Assembly: GCA_022820025.1 (NCBI GenBank)
Contig: JAJEGF010000041.1
Location: 1 to 46,767 of the forward strand
DNA: 46,767 nucleotides
From: Chloroflexota bacterium
GTDB lineage: Bacteria; Chloroflexota; UBA11872
Reading direction: 5' to 3'
Part shown: one piece after another, positions 1 through 8,742 of the stretch
Layout of the letters: the number at the start of each line of letters is the position of its first letter
Numbering within the stretch: the stretch's first letter is position 1
The notes under the pieces: generated by a model
Database searches by the model: none
The model's input: the letters and a program-made list of their open reading frames with translations, nothing else
What the model was told of the DNA's origin: nothing
Position numbers and translations under genes: made by a program

Positions 1-55
1 CCACCCCACCCCAGCCGCCCCCAAACTCACCCCAAAAAGCACCCCGCGCAGCCTC

Positions 56-79
56 AAGAGTTTTTTAGAAAAAACTCTT
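56..79. repeat. Perfect A/T-rich inverted repeat
   Basis: The arms AAGAGTTTTTT (56-66) and AAAAAACTCTT (69-79) are exact reverse complements separated by 2 bases. It stands out as an AT-rich island in GC-rich DNA. It may be the terminator of a gene left of the window, since RNA from either strand would end in a U-run inside the stem. It could also be an operator for the following hydrolase gene. Confidence 0.6.
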
Positions 80-162
80 ACGCGCACGTGAGCCCCCAAT
101 TCCCCGCCCCCATCCGTCCCCGCGCCTATCATGGCGGCGCCGCCGCGCCACGGATTCGCAAT

Positions 163-1872
163 GTGACCACCACCAGCGCCGTCCAGGTTCAGGTCAATCG
201 CCGCGTGCGAATGCGCGACGGCGTCTATCTGTCGGCCGACGTCTACCTCCCCCGCGGCGCGGGCGAAGCGCCGGGCTCCAGCCTTCCCACCGTCCTGATT
301 CGCACCCCCTACAACAACGCCTCCTACCAGAACATCCGCAAGGGCCGCGCCCTCGCCGACAGCGGCTACGCCTGCGTGATCCAGGACGTCCGCGGACGCT
401 GGGATTCCGACGGCTCCTGGTCGCCCTTCGTCGCCGAGCCCGAGGACGGCTACGACACGCAGGCCTGGATCGCCGAACAGCCCTGGAGCAACGGCCGCAT
501 CGGCATGTCCGGCCGCTCCTACCTCGGCTCCGTCCAGTGGCTCAGCGCCCCGCTGAACCACCCGAGCCTCACCTGCCTCGCCCCCCAGTCCATTTGCATC
601 GACTACCTCACCGGCCTCATCCGCCCCGGCGGCGCCTTTCAGCTTGGCGTGATGATCAACTGGGGTCTCCGCGTCGACGGCCGCACCGCCCAGTCCATCG
701 ACTTCGAGAACTGGACCGAAACCTGCCGCGTCCTCCCGCTCCAGGACATCCCCGGCCGCGCCGGCCGCGACCTGGAATTCTGGAACGACTGGCTCCACCT
801 GCCCGCAGACGATCCCTACTGGACCTCCATCGACACCCGCCCGCACTGGAACGACATCACCGTCCCCGCCTTCGTCATGGGCGGTTGGTATGACCTCTAC
901 GCGCCCCAGGCCTTCGACCAGTTCAACGGCCTTCGCCTGCACGGCGGATCGGCCGCCGCCCGCCAGTCCCGCCTGATCATGGGCCCCTGGCCCCACCACC
1001 TGGGCAACGACCTCCCCGGCGCCCCGCGCTGCGGCGACATTGACTTCGGCGCCGGTTCCGTCGTCAACATCAACGGCCTCGAACGCGCCTGGTTTGACCG
1101 CTGGCTCAAGGGCAACGGCGAACCCCGCGCGGATGAGCCTCCACTCCGCCTCTTTGTCATGGGCGTCAACCAGTGGCAGGACGAGCACGAATGGCCCCTG
1201 GCCCGCACCGACTGGCAGCCCTGGCACCTGCACTCCGGCGGCGCGGCCAACTCCGCCCGCGGCGACGGATCACTTTCGCTCGACGAACCGGGCGATGAAC
1301 CCGCCGACACCTTCGTTTACGACCCCGAGTTCCCCGTCCAATCCCTCGGCGGCGCCAACTGCTGCACCCCCCACATCGAGCCCTGGGGCCCCTACGACCA
1401 GCGCCCCGTCGAAGCCCGCCACGACGTCCTCTGCTACACCACAGCCCCGCTCGAGCAGGACCTCCAGGTCATCGGCCCCATCAAGCTCATCCTGCACGCC
1501 GCCACCGACGGCCTCGACACCGACTGGACCGCCAAGCTCGTCGATGTCTCACCCACCGGCTACGCCATGAACCTCTGCGACGGCATCCTCCGCGCCCGCT
1601 ATCGCAATGGGCAGGATCAGCCCCAACTGCTCACGCCCGGCGCGGTTGAGGCCTATGAGATCGAAGTCGGCGTCACCGCCAACGTCTTCAAGCGCGGCCA
1701 CCGCATTCGCCTCGAAGTGTCGTCCTCAAACTTCCCCCGCTTCGACCGCAACCTCAACACCGGCAACGACCTCGCCACCGACGCAGAGATCCGCGTCGCC
1801 CACCAAACCGTCCTTCACAACCCCGCGCACCCGTCGCACCTGCTCCTGCCGGTGATTCCCGCTGCCTCGTAG
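163..1872 (+). CDS. CocE/NonD-family alpha/beta hydrolase (X-Pro dipeptidyl-peptidase S15-like)
   Basis: This is a serine hydrolase of the cocaine esterase / X-Pro dipeptidyl-peptidase family, which cleaves esters or amides; its substrate is unknown. Numbered from the GTG at 163 (569 residues), the N-terminal core begins with the family signature MRDGVYLSADVYLP. The nucleophile Ser119 sits in GRSYLG, the likely acid Asp244 in GGWYDLY and the likely base His278 in GPWPHH. These match the CocE triad in order and context. The last 200 residues or so form the usual beta jelly-roll domain (for example LILHAATDGLDTDWTAKLVD). No signal peptide is visible, so it is probably cytoplasmic. An in-frame GTG at 88 would add 25 residues, but it begins 8 bases after a hairpin and gives an N-terminus unlike the family, so 163 is preferred. 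Neither start has a clear Shine-Dalgarno site. The gene converges on the DUF429 gene. Confidence 0.88.
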   Translation: MTTTSAVQVQVNRRVRMRDGVYLSADVYLPRGAGEAPGSSLPTVLIRTPYNNASYQNIRKGRALADSGYACVIQDVRGRWDSDGSWSPFVAEPEDGYDTQAWIAEQPWSNGRIGMSGRSYLGSVQWLSAPLNHPSLTCLAPQSICIDYLTGLIRPGGAFQLGVMINWGLRVDGRTAQSIDFENWTETCRVLPLQDIPGRAGRDLEFWNDWLHLPADDPYWTSIDTRPHWNDITVPAFVMGGWYDLYAPQAFDQFNGLRLHGGSAAARQSRLIMGPWPHHLGNDLPGAPRCGDIDFGAGSVVNINGLERAWFDRWLKGNGEPRADEPPLRLFVMGVNQWQDEHEWPLARTDWQPWHLHSGGAANSARGDGSLSLDEPGDEPADTFVYDPEFPVQSLGGANCCTPHIEPWGPYDQRPVEARHDVLCYTTAPLEQDLQVIGPIKLILHAATDGLDTDWTAKLVDVSPTGYAMNLCDGILRARYRNGQDQPQLLTPGAVEAYEIEVGVTANVFKRGHRIRLEVSSSNFPRFDRNLNTGNDLATDAEIRVAHQTVLHNPAHPSHLLLPVIPAAS

Positions 1873-1925
1873 CAACAATCGGTCAGATGTGAGTCGGGGT
1901 CCTAAACGCTTTCAAATGGCGCCCG

Positions 1926-2555
1926 CTACTCGAACCACCAGTAATGGACAGGACACAACGCACGCTCCGAGGCGGCCTGCTCGCCAAAGAGTGGAGCCTG
2001 GTTCCCCAGGTCGTTCTTCCAGTTTCCGAGATAACCCTCCCGCGCAGCCAAGGCTGCCAGCACGGCGTCGCGCCGGCCGTCGTTCTCCTCTTGGACAATC
2101 TCGGAGTCCATCGCGAGGTTGAATTCCTGGGCCAAGCCTCCGAAGGCCTTCCTTCGCGCATGCAGTAGCAGCTTTGGGTGCGCTTCAGTCACCGGGACAC
2201 CGGGGAATCGCTCCCGCAATTCGGCGGCAAACAGAAAACCCTGGATCAACACGCCACCGAAAATGCTGTTGATCAGCATCACCCTGTTCCTGGCCCCGGG
2301 ATAGCGAGCCCGCAACCACTGGTCCGCCGACCGCGCGCCGGAAGGTCCTGCAGACCACCAAAGGGGCGCGTCAACGCCGACGCCGAGCAAATCCACATTC
2401 AACTCGGCAACCCACACCGCGGCCTCGCGTGCGCAGGAAAACCGGGTCGATTCCACGTGGCCGTTGGGAGACAGCGCCGCTACGCCGAACTTACTCCTTC
2501 CGCCCGGATCCGCGCCGATCCAAACCCCGCGCTGCTTCGAGATTTCCGACGTCAA
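1926..2555 (-). CDS. DUF429 domain protein, RNase H-like fold
   Basis: The 209-residue protein matches the DUF429 family, which is predicted to adopt an RNase H-like fold; no activity is established. Visible family features are an N-terminal strand with an acidic residue (VWIGADPGG, Asp16), a second acidic strand followed by Trp residues (VGVDAPLWW), and the motif TEAHPKLLL before a long helical C-terminus ending HYWWFE. The acidic residues would form the metal site if it is a nuclease. The start codon is TTG (2553-2555) without an obvious ribosome site, so the N-terminus is uncertain. It lies downstream of the amine oxidase on the same strand with a 48-base gap and may be co-transcribed with it. 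It converges on the CocE-like gene. Confidence 0.75.
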   Translation of the reverse strand: MTSEISKQRGVWIGADPGGRSKFGVAALSPNGHVESTRFSCAREAAVWVAELNVDLLGVGVDAPLWWSAGPSGARSADQWLRARYPGARNRVMLINSIFGGVLIQGFLFAAELRERFPGVPVTEAHPKLLLHARRKAFGGLAQEFNLAMDSEIVQEENDGRRDAVLAALAAREGYLGNWKNDLGNQAPLFGEQAASERALCPVHYWWFE

Positions 2556-2603
2556 AGCTGGTCTGCCGCTCGCTTGGCCGCGCGAGGCAGCGTCAGGCTA
2601 GAG

Positions 2604-4169
2604 CTAGCTCGCCGTAACCCGAGCGTGAATCGCCTCCACCGCTGCATGCGCCGCCAGCGCGGCGCCCTCCTGCCAGCCCGGGAGAGCCGTTGCCTGGTCC
2701 CCGGCGAAGTAGATCGCGCCGTCGGGCTGCAAGAGGGCCGCCGGCGCCTCGTAGTTTCGCGGCCAGCCTCCCTTCTGGAATGGGACATTCAGCCAGGCCC
2801 GGCTCACGCCCGACTCAATCTCGTCCGTGTAGCCGGGGTGGATTTGTTCGCCCTCGGCAATGGCCATGCGCAGGCGTTCCGGCGGCGTCATCCGGGTGAA
2901 ACGCAGTCCCTGCCCGGGCTGGTCGTCCCAAATGTAGGCGCCCATGACGACGCCCTTCCGTCGGTGGTAGCCGTTCGACGGATACCAGATCTGCGTAATG
3001 TCCTGGTCCGTCCACGAAATCCCGCCATAGATGGCGTGATCCTCTTCCCAGAACCGCCGCCGCGCCTGGAATCCGATTTTGACCGCGTGTTCGTACTCGA
3101 TCGACTCGATCGCGGCCTGCGTTTCCGCCGAGAAGTCGTTGGGAATGTCCTTCAGGACCGGCGCCGGTATCGTGCAAATGGCAAAGTCCGCCTCAATCGC
3201 CTCTTCTTGGTTGAGGCGTTGGTTGCGATAGACGATTCGTACGCCCTCCGGCCTCTTCAGAATCTCCTGGACGACGCTCTCAAACCGGATCAGGTGCCCA
3301 ATGCGTGCCCGAAATGCCCTCGCAATGGCGTCCATCCCGCCCACCGGCTGAAACATCGTCGGATTCTGGTTGAGGAAGTGGCCGAAGTGCAGCTTGTATT
3401 CCCAGAAGTCCGACTTGAGCAGCTCGCTAAAGTCCAGCGGGTCGTTCACGTCACCGGGCGAGATCCCGGCGTGGGTCTGGTCGCCTTGATAGCCGCTGCG
3501 ATTCGATCCGGCGTAGAGGTGGTCTGGGTTGAGCCCGCCGAACGACGTGAGCATCGCCAGCACGCGCTCCTTGTCGTCACCCGACAGCTCGTCGTCGAGC
3601 GCGTCGCGGCTGACCGCCTTCGCCAGCAACTCGGCGATGTATCCGCGAAGGTCCGTCATCACCTGCCGGCCGGTGACCGGTGCTCCGCCAAAGGCCTCCG
3701 CGTTATGGAACAAGGCGCCTCGGTTGTCGTTGGTGAAGACTTCCAGTTCCACCCCGAATTCCTTGCAATAGCCCAGGATGGTCCGGTGGTGATATGGAAT
3801 GCGCGCCGGTCCCATGTTGGCGTAGAGATGGTCCTCCTGGTCGAAGTCGACCCATTGGCGGTTGTCGATTTCTCGAATGACGTCCCCGCCCCGCACCGTC
3901 AAGTTCCGACCGCCAGCGCGGTTCGTGGCTTCCAGGATCGTGCAGTGATATCCGGCCTTCGAGAGCTCGTAGGCCGCCGTCATCCCGGAAATGCCGGCGC
4001 CCAGGATCACCACGCGCTTCCCGTAGCCAGAACCTAGCGGAAGCTCGGGCGCCGTCGCCTGCGCCATGACTGGCCCAAGGAGGCCCAATGCGCTCATCGT
4101 GTGATACGCCGCGCCTACCCCGGCAACCGCTCCAATTGACCGCAGGAAGTCTCGCTTGGTCATCCCCAT
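2604..4169 (-). CDS. Tat-exported flavin amine oxidase
   Basis: This is a predicted FAD-dependent amine oxidase (monoamine / L-amino-acid oxidase family) of 521 residues. The N-terminus carries a twin-arginine-like signal (TKRDFLRSIGAVAG) followed by a hydrophobic stretch ending near Ala-Gln-Ala, so the enzyme is probably exported folded. The Rossmann FAD motif is VVILGAGISGMTAAYEL, followed by the GGR motif (AGGRNLTVRGGD). The C-terminal FAD signature is IYFAGDQATALPGWQEGA. The substrate cannot be read from sequence. The start at 4169 is preferred over an ATG at 4202: the upstream ATG lies inside a likely -10 box, whereas 4169 has GAGGG about 7 bases upstream. It has its own promoter and is followed by the DUF429 gene. 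Confidence 0.87.
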   Translation of the reverse strand: MGMTKRDFLRSIGAVAGVGAAYHTMSALGLLGPVMAQATAPELPLGSGYGKRVVILGAGISGMTAAYELSKAGYHCTILEATNRAGGRNLTVRGGDVIREIDNRQWVDFDQEDHLYANMGPARIPYHHRTILGYCKEFGVELEVFTNDNRGALFHNAEAFGGAPVTGRQVMTDLRGYIAELLAKAVSRDALDDELSGDDKERVLAMLTSFGGLNPDHLYAGSNRSGYQGDQTHAGISPGDVNDPLDFSELLKSDFWEYKLHFGHFLNQNPTMFQPVGGMDAIARAFRARIGHLIRFESVVQEILKRPEGVRIVYRNQRLNQEEAIEADFAICTIPAPVLKDIPNDFSAETQAAIESIEYEHAVKIGFQARRRFWEEDHAIYGGISWTDQDITQIWYPSNGYHRRKGVVMGAYIWDDQPGQGLRFTRMTPPERLRMAIAEGEQIHPGYTDEIESGVSRAWLNVPFQKGGWPRNYEAPAALLQPDGAIYFAGDQATALPGWQEGAALAAHAAVEAIHARVTAS

Positions 4170-4197
4170 TGATGCGCCCTCTCTCGTCAGGTCTCTT

Positions 4198-4226
4198 AAC
4201 ATAATTCCTTAATCTTGCGCAGTCAG
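4198..4226 (-). promoter_or_regulatory. Probable sigma-70-type promoter for the amine oxidase
   Basis: Read on the minus strand, a CTGACT -35 element (4226-4221) and a TATGTT -10 element (4203-4198) are separated by exactly 17 bases in an AT-rich pocket. Each matches consensus at four of six positions. Transcription would begin about 20 bases before the ATG at 4169. Confidence 0.5.
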
Positions 4227-4266
4227 CACCAACCAGCCGGTTGTGATTCGACGGATTACGGTCGGC

Positions 4267-5058
4267 TTATCGCTCGTTCGGTCGCGTCCCCGCGATGCTC
4301 AGCCCGCCGTCGACCACCAACTGCTGCCCCGTCACGTACGACGACTCGTCGCTGGCCAGGAACAGCACCGCGTTGGCAATATCCTCGGCCTCACCGATCC
4401 GCTGCAAGGGAATCCGCGACGCCGATTCGTCGATCAAGGCCTGAATGTCTGGAACGGCGGCAACCTCGGCCCTCCACATCGGGGTGTCGATCCCGCCCGG
4501 CAACACGGCGTTCACCCGGATGCCGTGGCAGCCGTAGTCCACGGCCATCTGCCGAGTCAGGCCGAGCATCCCTGACTTGGCGGAGGCGTACGCCGAGTAC
4601 GTGTCAAAGCCCATGATTCCCTGCACCGACGAGGTGTTGATGATCGACCCGCCCCCCTGCGCCTGCATGATCGGCGCGGCCACGTGGCAGCCCCGGTAGA
4701 CGCTCAACAGGTTGATGTTCAGGCACTCCAGGAAGTGCTCCTCGCTGGCCTCGCCGATCAGGGCGTGGAAGTTCACACCTACGTTGTTGTGTAGTACGTC
4801 CAGGCGACCCCAGCGGTCCGTCGCCGATTCGATGGCACGCCGCACGTCGTCCATGAGTCGCACGTCGGCGGTCACCCCAACGGCGTGTCCGCCGGATTCC
4901 TCGATGTCGGCCGCATGCGTCGCCACGGCCTCGCCCATGTAGTCGGCCAGCACTACCTTGGCACCCTCACGCGCAAACAGTCGTGCCGTCGCTTCGCCGA
5001 TTCCACCGGCCGCGCCGGTAACCACCGCGACCTTGCCGTCCAGCCGTCCGCCGCTCAT
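4267..5058 (-). CDS. Short-chain dehydrogenase/reductase (SDR)
   Basis: This is a classical SDR of 263 residues that oxidises or reduces an alcohol or carbonyl group using NAD(P). The dinucleotide motif is TGAAGGIG (14-21), the structural motif is NNVG (91-94), and the catalytic residues are Ser144, Tyr157 and Lys161 (in SAYASAKSG). The C-terminal VTGQQLVVDGG is the usual late SDR strand. An acidic residue after beta-2 (VVLADYMG) favours NAD over NADP. The start at 5058 overlaps the stop of the upstream amidohydrolase (ATGA), indicating translational coupling. The longer open frame upstream is antisense noise within that gene. Pairing with a fuconolactonase-like amidohydrolase suggests sugar-acid or lactone catabolism, which is inference. 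Confidence 0.88.
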   Translation of the reverse strand: MSGGRLDGKVAVVTGAAGGIGEATARLFAREGAKVVLADYMGEAVATHAADIEESGGHAVGVTADVRLMDDVRRAIESATDRWGRLDVLHNNVGVNFHALIGEASEEHFLECLNINLLSVYRGCHVAAPIMQAQGGGSIINTSSVQGIMGFDTYSAYASAKSGMLGLTRQMAVDYGCHGIRVNAVLPGGIDTPMWRAEVAAVPDIQALIDESASRIPLQRIGEAEDIANAVLFLASDESSYVTGQQLVVDGGLSIAGTRPNER

Positions 5059-5933
5059 GCCAGCGAGTAAAACTCTCGCGCGTTTCCGCCCAGCACCGCC
5101 GCACGTTCGTCCGCGCTTAGTCGCTCCAGCGCCCCCGTGACCGTTTCGAATGTCTCCTGATACCCCGCTGCCAGCAGCGCCACGGGCCAGTCGCTCCCCC
5201 AGATCAGACGCTCGATCGGAAAGTTGTCCAGCACCGGGTCCACCGCCGCTCGAATCGTATCCGTCGTCGGCGACGTCGGGCACTCCACCAGCAACCCTGA
5301 AATCTTGATCCGCAGGTGTTTGTAAGGCGCCAGCACAAGGAAACGCTCCTGCCAAACCGCCATCTCAGGCGTCTCGAACGGCGGCTTGGCCAGATGGTCG
5401 ACGATCAGCCGACCGCCCTCATTCTCGTGCGCGATCAGCGGCACGTGCGGCAAGTGCGGTGTCTTCACCAGCAGTTCCACCACGTGCCCGCGGCTTAGCA
5501 CGGTGCTGATGCCACGCCGCACATCGTCGCGCGCCAGCCAGGCTGTATCCGCCTGGTCCTCGGCCCCGGCGCGGATTCCCTTGAACCACGGATTCGCCGC
5601 CAGCTCGTCTACCCGGTCTCCCACGTCCGGCGCCTCCAAGTCCACCCAGGCGATCACGCCGGTTACGTAGTCGTACGTCTCCGCCATTTCCAGGTACGCC
5701 AGCTGGTCATTCCACGCGTGCGACGCCTGCACGATCACCGACTGCGCCACGCCAACGGCGTCCATGTGCGGCTTCAGGTCCGGCGGCAGATAGTTCTGGC
5801 CCAGCACCGGATGCGTCGGATCGTCCAGCCAGTACAGGTCGTCAGTCCCCACCTGCCAATAGTGGTTGTGTGTGTCGATTATGGCTGGATGCTCAGGGGC
5901 CATTGGGAACTCGGTGGACTCGCCAGTCGCCAA
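5055..5933 (-). CDS. Amidohydrolase-2 family TIM-barrel hydrolase (fuconolactonase-like)
   Basis: This metal-dependent TIM-barrel hydrolase of up to 292 residues belongs to the Amidohydro_2 (PF04909-type) group, which contains L-fuconolactonase and 2-pyrone-4,6-dicarboxylate lactonase relatives. The opening IIDTHNHYW provides the HxH site. A mid-protein His is in LIVDHLAKPP, and the late LIWGSDWP provides the conserved Asp. The end, AAVLGGNAREFYSLA, is typical of the family. ATGs at 5933 and 5903 are both plausible starts. It is coupled by a 4-base overlap to the SDR downstream and lies 21 bases after the potassium channel stop, so it may be the penultimate gene of a long minus-strand operon. 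Lactone hydrolysis is the best guess; the substrate is unknown. Confidence 0.85.
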   Translation of the reverse strand: MATGESTEFPMAPEHPAIIDTHNHYWQVGTDDLYWLDDPTHPVLGQNYLPPDLKPHMDAVGVAQSVIVQASHAWNDQLAYLEMAETYDYVTGVIAWVDLEAPDVGDRVDELAANPWFKGIRAGAEDQADTAWLARDDVRRGISTVLSRGHVVELLVKTPHLPHVPLIAHENEGGRLIVDHLAKPPFETPEMAVWQERFLVLAPYKHLRIKISGLLVECPTSPTTDTIRAAVDPVLDNFPIERLIWGSDWPVALLAAGYQETFETVTGALERLSADERAAVLGGNAREFYSLA

Positions 5934-5954
5934 AGGCTAGCAGCGCCCCGTCCG

Positions 5955-6782
5955 TCACGCGCTCGGACCCTCGTCGTCGTGCAGTTCCTCACCGCAGTGC
6001 GGGCAGATCCGAGCCTCGGGTTCCCCTGCCCGCCGTCGGTCCAACTCCTCGACAAACGCCGAACCCAGGATTCCCGCCGGCAACGCAAACAACCCGATTC
6101 CCAGCAGCGCCACCACGGCTCCCAAACCACGCCCAAGCGGTGTCACGGGAAACAGATCGCCGTAGCCCACCGTGGTCAGCGTCACCATTCCCCACCACAT
6201 CGCCGCCGGGATGCTCGAAAACCCTTCGGGCTGCGCGTCCCGCTCCGCCAGGTACATCAGCCCGGAAGCAAAGAGCAAGAGCACCGAGCCCACAAACGTG
6301 GTGGATATCAAGGCGTCGCGCCGACTCTGCAACACGTCCCCGATGATTGACATGGATTCGGAATAGCGTGTCAGCTTTAGCAGGCGCAACAACCGCAATA
6401 CTCGGGCGAATCGCAAGTCGACACCAACGATTACCGGTACGTAGAACGGCACCACCGCAAGAAGGTCAGCGAGCATCAGCGGACGAAAGGCGTAACGTAC
6501 GCGTCCCCAGACAGGGTGGGCGAAGTCGGGATTCTCGGTACATGTCCATAGCCTCAGCACGTACTCGAGCGAGAAAATCGCGACCGTCACCACCTCAATC
6601 ACGTTGAAGAATCCGCCGGCAAACTTCGCGATGGGAGCAATGGTCTCGAGCACGATGGCCAGAGAGGTAAGGGAAATGAGCGTATAGATCGTTTGATCGA
6701 AGACTCGGCTTGCTCGATCGCCTTCTTCCGGCGGTGTCACGATCTGATGGGCGCGGCGCTTCAACCGGTGGTACATCGGCAC
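5955..6782 (-). CDS. Voltage-gated-type potassium channel (Kv-like, six transmembrane)
   Basis: This inner-membrane ion channel subunit has 275 residues and would form tetramers. Hydrophobic segments lie near 30-50 (S1), 58-78 (S2), 101-120 (S3), 124-140 (S4), 158-178 (S5) and 217-243 (S6). S4 has Arg residues spaced as in voltage sensors (RFARVLRLLRLLKLTR). The selectivity filter TTVGYGD lies at 203-209 after a pore helix. The short cytoplasmic tail ends with a CPHCGEEL half zinc-ribbon (260-267), which is unusual for prokaryotic Kv channels. It begins 5 bases after the ubiX stop and is therefore likely co-transcribed with the prenyl-quinone-type genes. A link between channel and quinone pathway is not established. 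Confidence 0.92.
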   Translation of the reverse strand: MPMYHRLKRRAHQIVTPPEEGDRASRVFDQTIYTLISLTSLAIVLETIAPIAKFAGGFFNVIEVVTVAIFSLEYVLRLWTCTENPDFAHPVWGRVRYAFRPLMLADLLAVVPFYVPVIVGVDLRFARVLRLLRLLKLTRYSESMSIIGDVLQSRRDALISTTFVGSVLLLFASGLMYLAERDAQPEGFSSIPAAMWWGMVTLTTVGYGDLFPVTPLGRGLGAVVALLGIGLFALPAGILGSAFVEELDRRRAGEPEARICPHCGEELHDDEGPSA

Positions 6783-6787
6783 CTCGC

Positions 6788-7375
6788 TCAGTGGGTCCAG
6801 GTGTGAGCCGGGTCGACTCTCGGAGTCACGCCCGCCGCATACAGAATCCGCTCCGCCAGCGCATCCACGATTGCTTCGACTGAGTCCGGACGCAGGTAAA
6901 ACGCGGGATCTGGCGGCAGGATTATCGCCCCCGCCTCCGCCAGCGTTGCCAGGTTCCGCAGGTGAATCAGCGACAACGGCGTTTCCCGCGGCACCACCAC
7001 CAACCGGCGCTTTTCCTTCAACGTCACGTCAGCGGCGCGGTGCAGCAGGTTCTGGCCCGCCCCGGACGCAATTGCGCCTACCGTCGCCATGCTGCACGGC
7101 ACGATCGCCATCCCTCGCGTCGGGTACGACCCGCTGGAGATCGGTGCGGCCACGTCCTGCGGCCGATGCACCGTCACCCGGCCCCGCGCAGTCCAGCGCT
7201 TCACGGCGTCTGCAAACCGCTCGTCCGTCTCCTGGTGCCACATCAGCGCCCCGTAGTCGCTGCACACCACGTCGAGCGCAACGTCCAGGTCCAGCAACCT
7301 GCGAACCGTCGCCTCGGTCAGGACGGCTCCGCTGGCCCCAGACACGCCGAGCACCAGCCCCGGCGGATCAGCCAA
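6788..7375 (-). CDS. ubiX: UbiX-family flavin prenyltransferase
   Basis: The 195-residue protein is a UbiX/Pad1 homologue, which joins dimethylallyl phosphate to reduced FMN to make the prenyl-FMN cofactor of UbiD decarboxylases. Evidence is the N-terminal GVSGASGAVL phosphate loop, the central VPCSMATVGAIASGAGQNLL segment, VVVPRETPLSLIHLRNLATL near the active site, and the LPPDPAFYLRP end. The start overlaps the ubiA stop by 8 bases, and ubiD lies two genes upstream in the same run, so cofactor maker and cofactor user are encoded together. In a futalosine pathway the corresponding role is sometimes called MqnM; the pathway is not determined by this window alone. Confidence 0.93.
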   Translation of the reverse strand: MADPPGLVLGVSGASGAVLTEATVRRLLDLDVALDVVCSDYGALMWHQETDERFADAVKRWTARGRVTVHRPQDVAAPISSGSYPTRGMAIVPCSMATVGAIASGAGQNLLHRAADVTLKEKRRLVVVPRETPLSLIHLRNLATLAEAGAIILPPDPAFYLRPDSVEAIVDALAERILYAAGVTPRVDPAHTWTH

Positions 7376-8237
7376 GCCACACCCCCAGGATCGTAAACAC
7401 CAACGCAGCCACGGCCACGTAGCCGTTGATGTTAAAGAACGCCAGGCTCAGACGGCTCAGATCGTCCGGCTTGAGCAACCGGTTCTCGTAAGTCAGCAGC
7501 ACCCCAATCACGGCCACGCCGACCCAATACGGCCAGCCCAGGGCAGCCACGAATCCAAGTAGCAGCAGCACGCCAATGGTCAATGCGTGCGACGCCCGCG
7601 CCACCCACAGCGCCACCGCCAGTCCGAATCGCGCCGGCACCGAGTGCAGCCCTTCGGCCCTATCGAAGTCCACATCCTGCGTCGCATACAGCACGTCAAA
7701 CCCGCCGATCCAGAACGTCACCACCAGCGCCAGGAGGGCCGCCTCCGTTGAAAACTCGCCGGTTACCGCGATCCATCCACCCACAGGCGCAATCCCGTCC
7801 GCCAGTCCCAGGATCCAATGGCTTGACCAGGTAAACCGCTTCGTATACGAGTAGAACGTCACCGCCACCATCGCCACCGGCGCCAGCGCCAGCGCCAGGC
7901 TGTTCAGTTGCCACGCCGCCACGTGCAGAAGGGCGAACCCGGCCAGCGCCAGCCCCAGCATCTCCAGTCTTGACATAATCCCCGTTGGAATCGCCCTTGA
8001 AGCCGTCCGCGGATTCCGCGCGTCCATCTCGGCGTCGATCAGCCGGTTCGCCGCCATCGCCCCGGTCCGCGCTCCGGCCATTGCCAGCGTGGTCCAGATG
8101 AACACCGGCCATCCCGGCCAGCCCCGCGCTGCCAGCACCATCCCGAGGTACGCAAACGGCAGCGCAAAAATCGTGTGCTCAAACCGAATCGCATCCAGGT
8201 AAACCCGAGCGCGCCGCACCGACACCGCCAGACTCAT
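7368..8237 (-). CDS. ubiA: UbiA-family polyprenyltransferase
   Basis: This integral-membrane prenyltransferase attaches a polyprenyl chain to an aromatic acceptor (4-hydroxybenzoate or a naphthoate). The first Asp-rich motif is NRLIDAEMDARNPRT, the second is ATQDVDFDRAEGLHS, and about eight to nine hydrophobic helices surround them. The opening IRFEHTIFALPFAYLGM is typical of the UbiA/MqnP subgroup. The start at 8237 (289 residues) is preferred; an upstream start at 8273 would overlap the preceding gene and add residues without family resemblance. It is followed directly by ubiX with an 8-base overlap. Together with UbiD and UbiX it can supply the prenylation and decarboxylation steps of menaquinone or ubiquinone assembly. 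Confidence 0.92.
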   Translation of the reverse strand: MSLAVSVRRARVYLDAIRFEHTIFALPFAYLGMVLAARGWPGWPVFIWTTLAMAGARTGAMAANRLIDAEMDARNPRTASRAIPTGIMSRLEMLGLALAGFALLHVAAWQLNSLALALAPVAMVAVTFYSYTKRFTWSSHWILGLADGIAPVGGWIAVTGEFSTEAALLALVVTFWIGGFDVLYATQDVDFDRAEGLHSVPARFGLAVALWVARASHALTIGVLLLLGFVAALGWPYWVGVAVIGVLLTYENRLLKPDDLSRLSLAFFNINGYVAVAALVFTILGVWLG

Positions 8238-8259
8238 AGAACCGGCCTGTGGCGCTCCA

Positions 8260-8742
8260 TCAGTCCAACCCAAACCAGGGCCCGCTGTTCAGCAGCCGGT
8301 CGAACACCGCCCGCTCCTGCGCATCCTCGATCAGTTCGCCCGCTTGCCGCGCCGTTTCGCGCCGGTTCGCGGCGTCCGCAAGGCCGGCGCACGCGTGCGA
8401 GCGCGCCAGGCACTCGAGCGCCGCCGCCCGGTCGAACGCCGTCTGCTTGTCGCCGTTCGCATCGCTCAGCTTGATGCACGCATCGGCGTGGTGCACCGAC
8501 AGCGAGACAATCCCAAGAAAGGAAACCGCCGTCGCCACCAGGTGCTCGGCGCGCTGCTTCTCCAGCGGCCCGCCCACCTCGAACCAGTGGCGATGCGACG
8601 CATACGCCCTCGAGAGCAATTCCGAGGCATGCAAGTAGTCGGGGCTGCTCTCGATCAGCTCCCACGCCTGGTTGTTGTTCTCGACTGCAAGCCGGCGCTT
8701 AGCTCGCTGAGTGTCAATCCCCGCGTCCTTGTCAGATCCCAT
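8260..8742 (-). CDS. Conserved-looking helical protein of unknown function in the ubi operon
   Basis: I do not recognise this 160-residue protein. It is soluble and appears almost entirely alpha-helical, with Ala-rich amphipathic segments that resemble TPR-like repeats (for example AAALECLARSHACAGLADAANRR). There is no signal peptide or metal motif. It overlaps the 3' end of ubiD by 11 bases and ends 22 bases before ubiA, so it is translated with the decarboxylase and prenyltransferase. Its position argues for an accessory role such as a scaffold or stabiliser for one of them, but no direct evidence exists. Frame openness, overlap with neighbours and an initiator at the ubiD end make it a real gene. 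Confidence 0.7.
   Translation of the reverse strand: MGSDKDAGIDTQRAKRRLAVENNNQAWELIESSPDYLHASELLSRAYASHRHWFEVGGPLEKQRAEHLVATAVSFLGIVSLSVHHADACIKLSDANGDKQTAFDRAAALECLARSHACAGLADAANRRETARQAGELIEDAQERAVFDRLLNSGPWFGLD

Noticed and set aside
2178-4037. Long plus-strand open frame of 619 codons
   Set aside because: It is antisense to the DUF429 and amine oxidase genes, is Arg/His/Pro-rich and matches no family; the minus-strand proteins have clear motifs.
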